Shown here: positions 1 through 9,861 of the stretch, in pieces
Layout of the letters: the number at the start of each line of letters is the position of its first letter
Position numbering within the stretch: the stretch's first letter is position 1
Assembly (NCBI RefSeq): GCF_002886045.1
Contig: NZ_CP025791.1
Coordinates: 248,001 to 312,000 of the forward strand
Length of the DNA stretch: 64,000 nucleotides
Origin: Flavivirga eckloniae
GTDB taxonomy: Bacteria; Bacteroidota; Bacteroidia; Flavobacteriales; Flavobacteriaceae
Direction of reading: 5' to 3'
Notes under the pieces: generated by a model
What the model saw: the letters and a program-made list of their open reading frames with translations, nothing else
The model's database searches: none
What the model was told of the DNA's origin: nothing
Made by a program: the position numbers and the translations under genes

Positions 1-345
1 GCAAGTCCTCCTACTTGTAGCAGTGCAATAGCTAAAACTTCGGAAAAAATAGTCTCTGGAGTTTCAGAAAAAATGGAGCAAATTAATAATCCATCGCAAA
101 TAATGTTACAAGTAGCACCTAACCCAACACATCATACGATTAAAGTATTTAGTAATGCTAGTTTACAACATGCTACAATAAGAATACTAAGTCTTACTGG
201 TAGAGCTGTTATATATGAGAGTATAACCGATAATCAAAAAGAAAAAGCTATAAATGTTAAAGGGCTTCCGTCTGGTATTTATTTCTTAGAAGTTTTAAAT
301 GCTAAAACGGGTAGTATAACAAACAAAAAGTTTATAAAAAAGTAA
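1..345 (+). CDS. C-terminal part of a T9SS-secreted protein (5' end outside window)
   Basis: The reading frame is open from base 1, so the gene starts upstream and only about 114 codons are visible. The last ~75 residues form a type IX secretion sorting domain: it has the VAPNPT entry motif, the beta-strand pattern IRILSLTGRAV, the SGIYFLEV motif and a basic end NKKFIKK. Such domains send the protein through the outer membrane and are then cleaved, with cell-surface attachment or release. The catalytic or binding part lies outside the window, so the cargo function is unknown. A strong hairpin follows the stop codon. Confidence 0.85.
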   Translation, partial: ASPPTCSSAIAKTSEKIVSGVSEKMEQINNPSQIMLQVAPNPTHHTIKVFSNASLQHATIRILSLTGRAVIYESITDNQKEKAINVKGLPSGIYFLEVLNAKTGSITNKKFIKK

Positions 346-365
346 TTTTAAGACCTAAAGTAAAA

Positions 366-400
366 CAAAAGGAGAGCTAACTTAAAATGCTCTCCTTTTG
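366..400. terminator. Rho-independent terminator hairpin
   Basis: A perfect 12-bp stem (positions 366-377 with 389-400) encloses an 11-nt loop and ends in TTTTG. It lies between converging genes, 20 bp after the T9SS gene and 23 bp before the stop of the minus-strand porin gene, so it probably serves both directions. Confidence 0.75.
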
Positions 401-422
401 ATATTTACAACATGTAATATAC

Positions 423-1694
423 TTAAAACTTATAAGTAACATTCAATAAAAACCTCAAGTTATCTGCTGCTTCATAGTTTGTAACAACACCATAGGCATC
501 GTAACCCGAAATTTCTTCTGGAGTCTGCCCGTCAGGATTTTCTTTGTTATAGTTTACTAGTGAATATTCAATTTCGGTTCCGATAATGGTTTTCCCTGAA
601 ATAAACACGAGCCTTGGTGAACATCGCATCATATTTTTCACATTGCCCCATCTTCCCGTGTAGGTACTAACATCAACCTTTTTAGAAGCGCCAAGGTTTT
701 CAGAATAGCCAGCAAAGACGCCTGCCTTAAATTTCTTTCCATTAGTATGAACATCTAGCCAAGATGTTATGTCGTTGTAAGGAATGTATTCCACTATACC
801 TTTATCTATCTGATCTTGAGTGTAATCTTTATCAATAGTAGCATAGCCTCCCATCATAATCAGATTGTCGTTATTTTGCCCATAAATCGCATAAGCTTTA
901 ATGGTGAAATCTGTTAAAGTCATTTTTGCATATCCAAAAACAGTATTACTATGTACTTTTTCCTTTGTAATGTAATTATTGGCGGTTGCAATTTCGGGTC
1001 TTAGTATTTGATGACCAACACCTACACCTCCTAAAAATCTGTCACTTTTATATTGTGCCTGAAGGTGAAACTCTGGAATTAACGAGTTGGATTGCGAATC
1101 TGCAGCCCCTTTATTTGCAAAGTGACCATTTGTTAATTGTGTTAAGCTTACCGTTGTTTTTCCAAACTTATAAGAAAACTTAAATTGAGGGTTTCTCGCC
1201 AGTGGATTAAACGGTGATCCGGCGCTAAAAGAAACGGTACCGGGATAGCAATCTACAATAAACGTAGGATGCCAATACTGTCCCACTAATAGTTGGGATT
1301 TCTCCCAATCTAATTTTACAAAAGCATGACGTAACCTAAAGTTAAATCTCGATCCTGTATTTATTCCTAAAAAGTCGCCTTCTACCAATCCAGAAGTTTT
1401 TGCTCCAAAAGCATCAGGGCCTGTAATCTTTGCTCTGATTCTTGAATTAATCCCTATAAAATTAAAGGATGCGGTCTTGTTGATATCATTGCCATCATTA
1501 TCTAATAAAACAGGTTTCGGAGCCAATACAAATAAACCCTCGTCCCTTGCAGATATGGTTTGTCGTGTGTTTAAACTGGCATCGTTACTAATATACCCAC
1601 TAAATTTTATAAAAGAACTTAAACCCTTTTTCTGTGCTGTCATCAAAAAAGATGTTGATAACATTAATGCTATAATAACTATTTTTTTCATCAC
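423..1694 (-). CDS. Porin-like outer membrane beta-barrel protein
   Basis: This 423-residue protein starts with a clear signal peptide (MMKKIVIIALMLSTSFLMTAQ) and ends in a terminal aromatic strand (LLNVTYKF) typical of outer membrane barrels. Alternating amphipathic strands run throughout (for example FNFRLRHAFVKLDW, KFSYKFGKTTVSLTQL, FLLNVTYKF). The size fits a 14-18-stranded porin. The gene is 19 bp downstream of the DUF3360 membrane transporter-like gene on the same strand, so the two probably form an operon that moves one solute across both membranes. The solute cannot be read from sequence. The specific porin family is not recognised. Confidence 0.7.
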   Translation of the reverse strand: MMKKIVIIALMLSTSFLMTAQKKGLSSFIKFSGYISNDASLNTRQTISARDEGLFVLAPKPVLLDNDGNDINKTASFNFIGINSRIRAKITGPDAFGAKTSGLVEGDFLGINTGSRFNFRLRHAFVKLDWEKSQLLVGQYWHPTFIVDCYPGTVSFSAGSPFNPLARNPQFKFSYKFGKTTVSLTQLTNGHFANKGAADSQSNSLIPEFHLQAQYKSDRFLGGVGVGHQILRPEIATANNYITKEKVHSNTVFGYAKMTLTDFTIKAYAIYGQNNDNLIMMGGYATIDKDYTQDQIDKGIVEYIPYNDITSWLDVHTNGKKFKAGVFAGYSENLGASKKVDVSTYTGRWGNVKNMMRCSPRLVFISGKTIIGTEIEYSLVNYNKENPDGQTPEEISGYDAYGVVTNYEAADNLRFLLNVTYKF

Positions 1695-1713
1695 ATATAG
1701 ATATTATATATTC

Positions 1714-3168
1714 TTAAAATATACCGGGAATACCAGGTAACTGTCCCACTAATGCGAGCGACACAATACAAACTATAAACATAGCTCCGGGAATAATTAA
1801 TCGTTCTTTCAAGGTTAGCTTCTTAGCTCTCTCCCTATCTCCAATTAAGCCAAGATTATCGAGCAACATGGTTAAAGCCCAACCAAATACTGGATTTACA
1901 AAGGCACAAGCAAAAATACATGTACCCGCACTTAAAGAATCGTTGTGTTCCTTAACCATTTGCATCCCTGCTTCAAGTAATGGTAAAAACACACCAACAA
2001 TTAAGGCAACTCTTAGCACAGGCTCCCACATGGCTAAATCCATTGGATACCCAAAAACCGAAGCTAAAATGCACAGTATTGCCGTAAGGAGTGCGCCTCC
2101 TGGAATAGGTCGTTTTGCTATGGCAGCAGGAATCATATAAGTACCCCAAGACGATGCGATATTACCACCTCCTAAAAAGGCTCCAACTATCTGACGAATA
2201 GAAGCTACCGTCATAGTATCATCAACATCCATTAAAACATCTTTTGCTTTTTTAGGATAATTAAGTTCTTGAAAAACACGATGTCCTAAATAATCGGGAG
2301 ACCACATGGCAACAGCTAAAATTGCAAAAGGAATTACTGCAATATAATGTCCGAAATCAGGCCACCCTAATTGCCAACCCGTGTTTTCTCCCCACCACCA
2401 AAGTGGACTCATGTGTGGTAGTCCCGGCTCTGTGGTAAATTCAAAATTAACCCCCATGGCATAGGCAATTACACCTGCAATTGCCGAACATAATGGAATG
2501 GCTAACCACCTTTTTTTAATTCGGGCTAAATAGGCATAAATAAGGATAGTAATTCCAATAACTATAAATGAAACTGTACTGGCATTAGCATTGGAAGCCC
2601 AGGCTTCCAGCTTTGTAATTTGCCCTATAAGTCCAACGGCTCCTAGATAGATTAGTAAGCCACCACGTACCCCCACTCCGGTTAAGGACATGAGTTTAGA
2701 GCCTCCTTTGGTAATACTTAAAAGAAGTCCGAAAACACCAATTAAAATGCCCAATGCCAGCGGATGCCCCCCAGCTGCCGCAATGATTGGAATTAATGGT
2801 ATCATCGGACCGTGTGTACCAGCTAAATTAGCACGTGGATTTAAAATTGCAGAAAATAGGATTACAAAAATCCCGCCCGCTATAAGTAATTCGTATCTAA
2901 CATTCTCTGCTATAAATTCTGCCGAAAGCCCAAACTGTGAAGCAAATGCTGCTACCATAGCCGTTACCATAACCACTTTTCCTATTGTTGCAGCCAAGGC
3001 TGGTACCAAATCTTCAAATTCTACATGGAAATCCCTAAAAGGTAAATGGACGCGCCAACGGCGGAATTTCATGATTGATAATTCGTGCTTTAAGTAATCT
3101 TCTCTCTTTTCGAATTCGCTAGACTTTTTTCGTTGTTTTTTGTAGGAATTTTGATTGCTATTATTCAT
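1714..3168 (-). CDS. DUF3360 family multi-pass membrane protein (putative transporter)
   Basis: The product has 484 residues, a charged ~60-residue cytoplasmic N-terminus (rich in K/R/E) and roughly a dozen hydrophobic segments. The glycine/proline-rich stretch NPRANLAGTHGPMIPLIPIIAAAGGHP and the later MWSPDYLGHRVFQELNYP match my memory of DUF3360, a family distantly like SulP/xanthine permeases. It is the first gene of a pair with the porin-like gene. A role in anion or small-solute uptake is an inference. No STAS domain follows the membrane part. Start ATG at 3168 is preceded by a 318-bp intergenic region likely to hold the promoter. Confidence 0.7.
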   Translation of the reverse strand: MNNSNQNSYKKQRKKSSEFEKREDYLKHELSIMKFRRWRVHLPFRDFHVEFEDLVPALAATIGKVVMVTAMVAAFASQFGLSAEFIAENVRYELLIAGGIFVILFSAILNPRANLAGTHGPMIPLIPIIAAAGGHPLALGILIGVFGLLLSITKGGSKLMSLTGVGVRGGLLIYLGAVGLIGQITKLEAWASNANASTVSFIVIGITILIYAYLARIKKRWLAIPLCSAIAGVIAYAMGVNFEFTTEPGLPHMSPLWWWGENTGWQLGWPDFGHYIAVIPFAILAVAMWSPDYLGHRVFQELNYPKKAKDVLMDVDDTMTVASIRQIVGAFLGGGNIASSWGTYMIPAAIAKRPIPGGALLTAILCILASVFGYPMDLAMWEPVLRVALIVGVFLPLLEAGMQMVKEHNDSLSAGTCIFACAFVNPVFGWALTMLLDNLGLIGDRERAKKLTLKERLIIPGAMFIVCIVSLALVGQLPGIPGIF

Positions 3169-3486
3169 ATTGTATTTCTAGATCAATGCTTTATAACTTA
3201 TATGTTATTTTGAATGGATAAAAATACTTGCATAAATAACAATCAAACATGAGAATTATCAGCTTTAGATTATTATTTTGTTTTTATTAAGAAAAGAGTA
3301 ATTGGAGTGAAATATTTATCGCTTTTTTATAAAATAAGCAATCAAAAAAGAGAGATAGTATAATTGAAAAACGGATGTTTTAAAGCTTGCCAAACGGGCA
3401 TTCAACAGGAGATTGAACTAGCTTTTTTTAACATCCGCTTTTATTATTTAAGCCTCAAGGACTTTTATGTGATGAACATGTTGTTA
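3169..3486. other. Intergenic region with a branched RNA-like structure
   Basis: This 318-bp AT-rich stretch separates two minus-strand genes. It should hold the promoter of the DUF3360/porin pair near 3170-3300. It also holds the 3' structure of the metalloprotease transcript at 3372-3437, listed separately. No ORF of note is present. Confidence 0.5.
3372..3437 (-). terminator. Branched terminator/structured 3' UTR of the M4 protease gene
   Basis: Outer arms 3372-3379 and 3430-3437 pair over 8 bp (CGGATGTT/AACATCCG). A second stem pairs 3382-3387 with 3420-3425 (AAAGCT/AGCTTT). Inside lie two small hairpins, 3388-3391 with 3397-3400 (TGCC/GGCA) and 3401-3405 with 3413-3417 (TTCAA/TTGAA). 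Read on the minus strand the outer stem is followed by TTTTT, as expected of a terminator about 50 bp after the protease stop. The inner branching is more elaborate than a normal terminator. Confidence 0.55.
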
Positions 3487-6306
3487 TTATCGTTTTATGA
3501 TTTTTACAAATTTGGTTTTTCCTTCAGTGTTAACCTGTAAAATATAGATTCCTGTTTCAAATTGAGACATGTTTATTTGAGATTTTCCTTTTGCGTTTAT
3601 TAATAATTGCCCAGAAATATTCATTAATCTCAAATTGCTATTTTCTGGCAAGTTTTTAACATTTAGCATATGACTTACCGGAATTGGGAATATCTTAATA
3701 TCTTCTAAAACAGGCTCAGATACATCATTATTTGTATCGATAAGAGTATTTCCATTGGTAGCAGCAATAATGGAGGAAACACCATTTGAACAGCCTTCAA
3801 TTACGACATCATCTAAATAAGATCTATCGTTATTTACAGAGGCATTATGCTGAAATTTTAATTGGGTTGTTGTTGTGAATGGCCCCGAAATAGTTACTGT
3901 TCCAGTTTGCCTTACGTTATTTGATGGAAACTCACTTCCGCGAGCCCAAGACGCTTCTGTATTAAATGAAGCTCCACCATTTGTTGACATTTGTAATGAA
4001 AAGCCTTCCCCTATTTCCAAACCGGCAGTAATATAGCTGAACGTAACCGTAATTTCCTCAAACAGGGATAAGTCAAGGTTGTCTGTGGTAATATTGGCAC
4101 TGGCTTGATCGTCTCTAAGTCTAACACATCTAACACCTGAATTGGCATAGAATTGATCGCTAGTACTTATTCTTGCATCAGATCCTCCGTCATTCCATAT
4201 ACTGGAAGAGAACCCGCCTTCAAAATCGTCTGAGTTGTATGTTGTATCAGTACAACCTCCTCCGCTACCTTCTAATGTAGTAACATCTAAAGCACTACTA
4301 GAAGCAGACTGGTTGCCTGCTGCGTCTTTCGCAATTACTGTTACTGCATATGTGGTATTGGCACTTAGCCCGGAAGCACTATAAGATGTAGAGGCTGTTA
4401 ATCCATTACTAGAACCATCAATAAACACTTCATACTCTGTTACACCTACATTATCTGTAGAGGCTGTCCATGATACATCAAAACCAGACGCGGTAATATT
4501 AGAAGAAGCGAGCCCTGTTGGTACGGTTGGAGTTTCGGTATCTCCGCCTCCTCCAGAATAAGCAGCACCGACACCTACAGCGTACCAGGCATTGGTTACA
4601 GAGATTTCTTCTGGAGATCCAATACCATATAAATCTTGGGCTGCCTGAATTGTTACGACTCTAAAATCTGCGTATTGCGATGTGGGAGTTAAATCTGCAA
4701 GCGCAGCATAAACAATATCGCCTCCTTTATCTACACCAATAGCTGTTACAGCGTAGTTATCTCCATTATCGTTTGTGCCAGAGCCACCCAAGGTAAGTGT
4801 GTAGAACCAAAAATTACCAACACCACTATTAGTATGTACTCCGCAATAGTCGTTACCTCCTGCGCCTCCTTGAGGTGTAATACAGCCTTCTGATACCGAT
4901 GCAGGTACCCAGTTTGTTCCTTGGTATGTGTCTGGTTGACCATATAGATTTGGATTTGCCATCGATCTTATTGTATATCCAAAATCATTTCCTAATAAAT
5001 CAAGATCTTTATTAAGTCCATAATTTACATTGGCATAATGCTCTACACTCATGGCCCAAATGTCGCTTAAAGATTCATTTATAGCGCCTTGCTCTCTTTG
5101 ATACTGTAAATTAGCGGTGTATTTGGTAACTCCATGCCCTATCTCGTGAGCACCAACATCCAGAGATGTTAATGGATCTGATCCAAAAATACCATCGCCA
5201 TAAAGCATATAATCTCCATTAGCCCAACCTGCATTACCATAATTAAGGATGTTAACAAAATTGATTAATTCAGAACCAAGCCCGTCGTAGCTATTTCTAC
5301 CGTGTTCATTTATAAAATAATCATAAGTAACCTGTGAAGCAAAGTGTGCATCTAAGGCAGCATTGTCCTTAGTGCTATTGTCATGTTCTGCAAGAGTCCA
5401 ATTGTTATCGTTATCTGTATAATCATCATATACAAGTACTTGGCCAGATGATGAATTATTATAGTTAATAATTCCATTCCCTCTGGAGTAATCACGTAAT
5501 CGGTACTCACTTCCGGAACTATCTGTTGTTAAACTAAGTGTACCGCTATACCTTGTAGCCAAAGTTCCTGTTGCCGGAGCTAAAGGGCCTATTGCTTCTT
5601 GCATCAACAGACTAACAAAGCTTTTTTGTTCCAGTGTCGTGTTTGCTCCTAATTTTTTCAAGCGACTCGCATGGCTGTGTTTGCCTGAATGCTTTATGCC
5701 TTCCATTATTCTAATAACATCACCAGTTTTTGCATCAACATAAGTATTAACCTCTTCATAGAAGTTTGCGCCTTTAATATGTAAATTATAGGCTAATTTC
5801 CATACATTTTGATCTGGGTCGATCGATAAAATGATTAACTCGCTCGAAACTAGGTCTATGGTCTTAAAGTTAAGTTTCTGTTTTGCAGATTGCAAAGCAC
5901 CGTTAGTAGTAATAGAAGCTTTAACATCCATTTCTGGTAATACCATTTGATTGGTCGAAATCTTGGAGGCTTTTCCATTCTTGCTATGAATGGTAGCAAT
6001 CATACCATCTACTTTAACACCTTTATAGTAGCATTGGTATTTTTCATGCTTTCCGTAGTTATCAACTACAGATGTTATAGGTACTAATTTGTCATTATTT
6101 TCAAGCTTTAGCATACTTCGTAATAATGCTTTGTTTGCTACGGGCGCATCATCAATTTTATCGTTTGGTGATGTTGCTTGCGTTTGCTCTTTTGAAATTT
6201 TAATGATTCTTTCTTGGGATACCCCATGCATTGTAGTACCCAATAGCACCAAAATAATGGCAAAGTTTCTTGTAGTAAGTTTAAAATTGTGTAAAGTTTT
6301 TCTCAT
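3487..6306 (-). CDS. Secreted M4-family (thermolysin-like) metallopeptidase with FN3 and T9SS sorting domain
   Basis: This 939-residue zinc endopeptidase is secreted. Order of parts: signal peptide (~1-30); FTP/PepSY-type propeptide (~50-200); M4 catalytic domain (~255-585) with the zinc motif HEIGH at about residues 387-391 and the third-ligand motif NESLSDIWA; a fibronectin III domain (~595-680, starting TPTVPTGLASSNITASGFDVSW); a jelly-roll MAM-like domain (~690-840); and a C-terminal T9SS sorting domain ending FVKIIKR. The propeptide acts as inhibitor and folding aid in this family. The likely role is degradation of extracellular protein for nutrition. The gene stands alone, with its own 3' structure. 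The start ATG at 6306 is followed directly by a good signal peptide. Confidence 0.95.
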   Translation of the reverse strand: MRKTLHNFKLTTRNFAIILVLLGTTMHGVSQERIIKISKEQTQATSPNDKIDDAPVANKALLRSMLKLENNDKLVPITSVVDNYGKHEKYQCYYKGVKVDGMIATIHSKNGKASKISTNQMVLPEMDVKASITTNGALQSAKQKLNFKTIDLVSSELIILSIDPDQNVWKLAYNLHIKGANFYEEVNTYVDAKTGDVIRIMEGIKHSGKHSHASRLKKLGANTTLEQKSFVSLLMQEAIGPLAPATGTLATRYSGTLSLTTDSSGSEYRLRDYSRGNGIINYNNSSSGQVLVYDDYTDNDNNWTLAEHDNSTKDNAALDAHFASQVTYDYFINEHGRNSYDGLGSELINFVNILNYGNAGWANGDYMLYGDGIFGSDPLTSLDVGAHEIGHGVTKYTANLQYQREQGAINESLSDIWAMSVEHYANVNYGLNKDLDLLGNDFGYTIRSMANPNLYGQPDTYQGTNWVPASVSEGCITPQGGAGGNDYCGVHTNSGVGNFWFYTLTLGGSGTNDNGDNYAVTAIGVDKGGDIVYAALADLTPTSQYADFRVVTIQAAQDLYGIGSPEEISVTNAWYAVGVGAAYSGGGGDTETPTVPTGLASSNITASGFDVSWTASTDNVGVTEYEVFIDGSSNGLTASTSYSASGLSANTTYAVTVIAKDAAGNQSASSSALDVTTLEGSGGGCTDTTYNSDDFEGGFSSSIWNDGGSDARISTSDQFYANSGVRCVRLRDDQASANITTDNLDLSLFEEITVTFSYITAGLEIGEGFSLQMSTNGGASFNTEASWARGSEFPSNNVRQTGTVTISGPFTTTTQLKFQHNASVNNDRSYLDDVVIEGCSNGVSSIIAATNGNTLIDTNNDVSEPVLEDIKIFPIPVSHMLNVKNLPENSNLRLMNISGQLLINAKGKSQINMSQFETGIYILQVNTEGKTKFVKIIKR

Positions 6307-6582
6307 GGTCTTTGGTTTTAAATTAATATTTATGAGTTATTGCTTCTTTTAAAGTTATGAAGGATTTTTCATATTATTTTGTGGTTAAACCACAAAATAA
6401 TCATCCTGAATATGAGACCTATACAAGTTATTCTTAACTTAATTTTCTTTCAAAACCCACCTTAAATCAATTCTTTATTTCGTTACAGTTTAGTGTGAAT
6501 AATTTAACATTAGTTTTGAAGGAATTTACGCTCTTAATATTTATAATTGATTATATTGTGCTTCAAATCAATATTTTATAGA

Positions 6583-9500
6583 ATGACAGGTTTTTCAAAA
6601 ACAGGATTGAATTATTTTACGAATAGTAAAATATCTAAATACCATTTTCGATTTTTATTGGGGTTAGTTCTTATAATGGTAATTATTGGAAGTTTATGTG
6701 TTATACCAGGTATGATTGATTCTCCACAATTCACCACTAACTTATCCCCTAGTCAAGTTGAGGAGTTATTAATAGACAACCAATCCCTTTATGCGTACTA
6801 TGCTTATTTTATACTAGATTTTATTTTTGCTTTTTTATTGGTGTGGATCGTTTGGAAATTGGTATATAAATTTTACCAAAAATCGAAATTTACAAGGTTT
6901 GGAGAGCTCTGCTTTCATGTTTTTACAGGGGTAGCTATCTTGGCGTGGGTTTTCGATACTATTGAAAATGGCTACTATTTGTGTTTTGAATACAACGAAA
7001 CCATAGTCGCTATTAAAACAGGATTGTATGCTTTAATCTTTCTCTCTACTTTAATTGTTATTGCTTATCAATACTTCCAAAGTTTTTTTCCCACTTTTAT
7101 TGGGTTTTTAAAATCTTCTATATATAGCCTCCTTATTTTAGCGGTAATTGGTGTTTTTCTGCCTAGGGCTCCACAGGTAAACTCTATTGTTGTTAATCTT
7201 TATGAGAAACCGCTAAACCTTGTATTTTTACTTTTAATGGCACCTATATATGCTGTGGTTTTAGCACATTACCCCAGTTATTTCAATATTGATGGAAAAC
7301 TACGAGACTGGTACAAAGCTAAGATCAGACTTGGTTTGTTTAGTACTATTATGTACAAAAGCAAGGCAAAACCTCCAAATAGTGTTGAGCTTGCTAAAGA
7401 ACAAGAAAAAAAAGAGAAGCCGGTCGTTGTTGGGTATTTAAACTTTTTCTTTAGGCTGCTTGGCATCTTATTCTATTGTGCTTTATTTTATTTTGTGGGG
7501 TATACTTCTGAAATAAATTTTGATTGGAAAGTTTCTATTTCAAGCATTTGTATGGCTCTTTTTGGGGTTGGTACTTTATTACTTTACTATTTTAGAAAAG
7601 AAAAAAACAAATGGTTAGATGCTAATTATCACTATTTGTACGAAAGCTTACCGGATTTCTATGATGGAGATTATACGAGAAAGCAAGAGCAAATTATTCA
7701 GGACAACGGAAATGAAGTTCAAGATAAGACTTTAGAAAGTGAAAGTGACGAGAATACGCCTGACGCTGATGATAAACTTATGGCCATAAATAAATGGATA
7801 AACCAGTACTTAGTTGTTTTATTAATTACTTTTTTAGCTCATATTAGCCTGTTCGTTTTATTCTATACCTCTACCCCTAATTATTCCTGCACAATTGCAG
7901 TTGGCAGTCTTATTTGTATTGGAATGCAAATGATTACTTATGTTTATTATAGAACCTTCCGCTCGGTTTTTAGGTTTACTTTCTTTGACGAGAAGAATTC
8001 TGTTGTTCTAAACGCTTTTTATATTTTAAGGGTTATTGATGTTAAAACACATGTAGGCGAGAAAAAAGTAACCCAAGAACAAATAACAACGTATAAAAAC
8101 AAAATTACAGACTTTTTTGATAAACATGATTTCGTTAAAAACAATATATTGTTTAAGTTTTTTAGAGCGCTTTCCTTTGGTGCTTTAAGCAATAACATTG
8201 TGTACCTTCAAGTAACTGTTTTTATTGGTTTTCTTAATGCCATATTCATTCTTGTTATAAATATTAATGATTCGGCAGCGCTTATTTTCAATCCCATACT
8301 TATCATTCTGTCATATCTTTTCTTATTCTATGGTATCTTAGTTGGAATCACCAAAAACTTTATTTACTATAACTTCTCCCGCGAAAAGTTTGCGATTAGA
8401 AATAAATCGCGGTTTAATTTTTTACTCTTCATATCCTTTTTTGTGTTATTTGGTGCCAATAGATTAGGAAGAGCTTATAGTAATGAACTTTTTACTTTAA
8501 ATCTCATTGAAAATAGTAGTCTTGATGAACATGTTAGTTTAATGCAATATGTGGATAATCTTCCTAATGATGATTCTACCAGGTATTATATTGGAGCTTA
8601 TGGCGGCGGCATGAAAGCCAATGCTTGGACTTTAACTGTATTAAATGAGCTTTACGAAAAGGAAAATACATTTTTTGATAAAACTATAGGGATTTCTGGG
8701 GCTTCAGGAGGTACGATTGGCTTTATTAATATGGCTGCCATTATAAATGGCGTAAAAGATCAGCATAAATGGACAAATAGCATTGACAGTATATCTACAT
8801 CAGACATTTTATCATTAGATATTACTCATATTTTAGGAAGAGATTCTTTTAATCATTTGTTCGTGCCTTATTTTGATTTAAGGGGGTATGATCGTTCAAC
8901 CAAGGCAATGAATGTTTATGCTGAGCTTTCGGGAAATTGTGACCAAATTTGTAAACCGACCTCTTATAGGGAGTTTTGGAAAACTCTTTACGAGAAACAA
9001 GGTAAGCGTTTCCCCGTTTTAATAGCTAATTCAACAAATGTTTTGGGTAATCAAGGCATGGCAGTAAGTGTGAAAGTAGACGACTCTAACTTGGAATCGT
9101 TGCTTTATCACGGTGCCAACAATGTTTTAGACATTAAGAAAGATGGCGCTTATAAAACATTAAGTTATTATGATGCTGCATCGACATCTAATAGGTTTCC
9201 CGGAATAAGCCCAGCGGCTAAAATTGAAACAATCGGGCATTTTAACGATGGTGGCATCTATGAAAACTCCGGATTGCTTTCAGCTTATAAATTGTTTAAG
9301 GCCATTAATTGCTATGAAGATGTAAAAGATTATAAGGATTTAAATCAGAAAAATGTTTTTATAAATATAGTGAATGATAAAACCCAATATATAAAGTATA
9401 CTGTAGAGAAGTATGTGAAAGAAGATCCGGAATTAAAGGGTATTGCCGTTAATGAAACAAATGATAATACCGAAATTAATGCTATTTTAAACTCTGTAGC

Positions 9501-9861
9501 GTCTACAGAAATGATGCCTCTTTATATTAAGAATGAATTGCAACGTATTGCTGAGAAAGATTCTCTTATTAGTTTTGAAACAATTTATTTACCTCACAGA
9601 TTTACGGTAGAAGACATAAAATCAATTTACGGAAAATCGCTTGATTTTGGAAAAGGGGTTGATTCGACTAATATTACGATGCATAAATATGTCATTAGAA
9701 ATGATGACACAATTAGAACTTATATTGGAAAAAACACACCAATAATTGAGCCTCCAATGAGTAGAATGATTACTAAGAAAGCTCATGATTTTATGAAGAA
9801 AATGCTCAAGCATCCAACAACCAGTAAGGCTATAAATAAAATATTAGGCAAAAGTGATTAA
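6583..9861 (+). CDS. Large multi-pass membrane protein with C-terminal patatin-like phospholipase domain
   Basis: I start the gene at ATG 6583 (MTGFSKTG); a TTG at 6547 is in frame but less likely. The ~1090-residue product has about 10-12 hydrophobic segments in the first ~640 residues, with a charged cytosolic-type insert (~375-410, rich in D/E). A patatin domain follows. It shows the oxyanion glycine loop YGGGMKAN, the nucleophile elbow G-A-S-G-G (Ser about residue 708) and the dyad Asp in FNDGGIYENSG (Asp about residue 889). A Ser-Asp dyad of this type hydrolyses acyl esters of lipids. Membrane fusion suggests action on membrane lipids. A possible -7 box TAGTTTTG lies at 6511-6518. The stop abuts the convergent DUF4251 gene with no gap. 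Confidence 0.85.
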   Translation: MTGFSKTGLNYFTNSKISKYHFRFLLGLVLIMVIIGSLCVIPGMIDSPQFTTNLSPSQVEELLIDNQSLYAYYAYFILDFIFAFLLVWIVWKLVYKFYQKSKFTRFGELCFHVFTGVAILAWVFDTIENGYYLCFEYNETIVAIKTGLYALIFLSTLIVIAYQYFQSFFPTFIGFLKSSIYSLLILAVIGVFLPRAPQVNSIVVNLYEKPLNLVFLLLMAPIYAVVLAHYPSYFNIDGKLRDWYKAKIRLGLFSTIMYKSKAKPPNSVELAKEQEKKEKPVVVGYLNFFFRLLGILFYCALFYFVGYTSEINFDWKVSISSICMALFGVGTLLLYYFRKEKNKWLDANYHYLYESLPDFYDGDYTRKQEQIIQDNGNEVQDKTLESESDENTPDADDKLMAINKWINQYLVVLLITFLAHISLFVLFYTSTPNYSCTIAVGSLICIGMQMITYVYYRTFRSVFRFTFFDEKNSVVLNAFYILRVIDVKTHVGEKKVTQEQITTYKNKITDFFDKHDFVKNNILFKFFRALSFGALSNNIVYLQVTVFIGFLNAIFILVININDSAALIFNPILIILSYLFLFYGILVGITKNFIYYNFSREKFAIRNKSRFNFLLFISFFVLFGANRLGRAYSNELFTLNLIENSSLDEHVSLMQYVDNLPNDDSTRYYIGAYGGGMKANAWTLTVLNELYEKENTFFDKTIGISGASGGTIGFINMAAIINGVKDQHKWTNSIDSISTSDILSLDITHILGRDSFNHLFVPYFDLRGYDRSTKAMNVYAELSGNCDQICKPTSYREFWKTLYEKQGKRFPVLIANSTNVLGNQGMAVSVKVDDSNLESLLYHGANNVLDIKKDGAYKTLSYYDAASTSNRFPGISPAAKIETIGHFNDGGIYENSGLLSAYKLFKAINCYEDVKDYKDLNQKNVFINIVNDKTQYIKYTVEKYVKEDPELKGIAVNETNDNTEINAILNSVASTEMMPLYIKNELQRIAEKDSLISFETIYLPHRFTVEDIKSIYGKSLDFGKGVDSTNITMHKYVIRNDDTIRTYIGKNTPIIEPPMSRMITKKAHDFMKKMLKHPTTSKAINKILGKSD

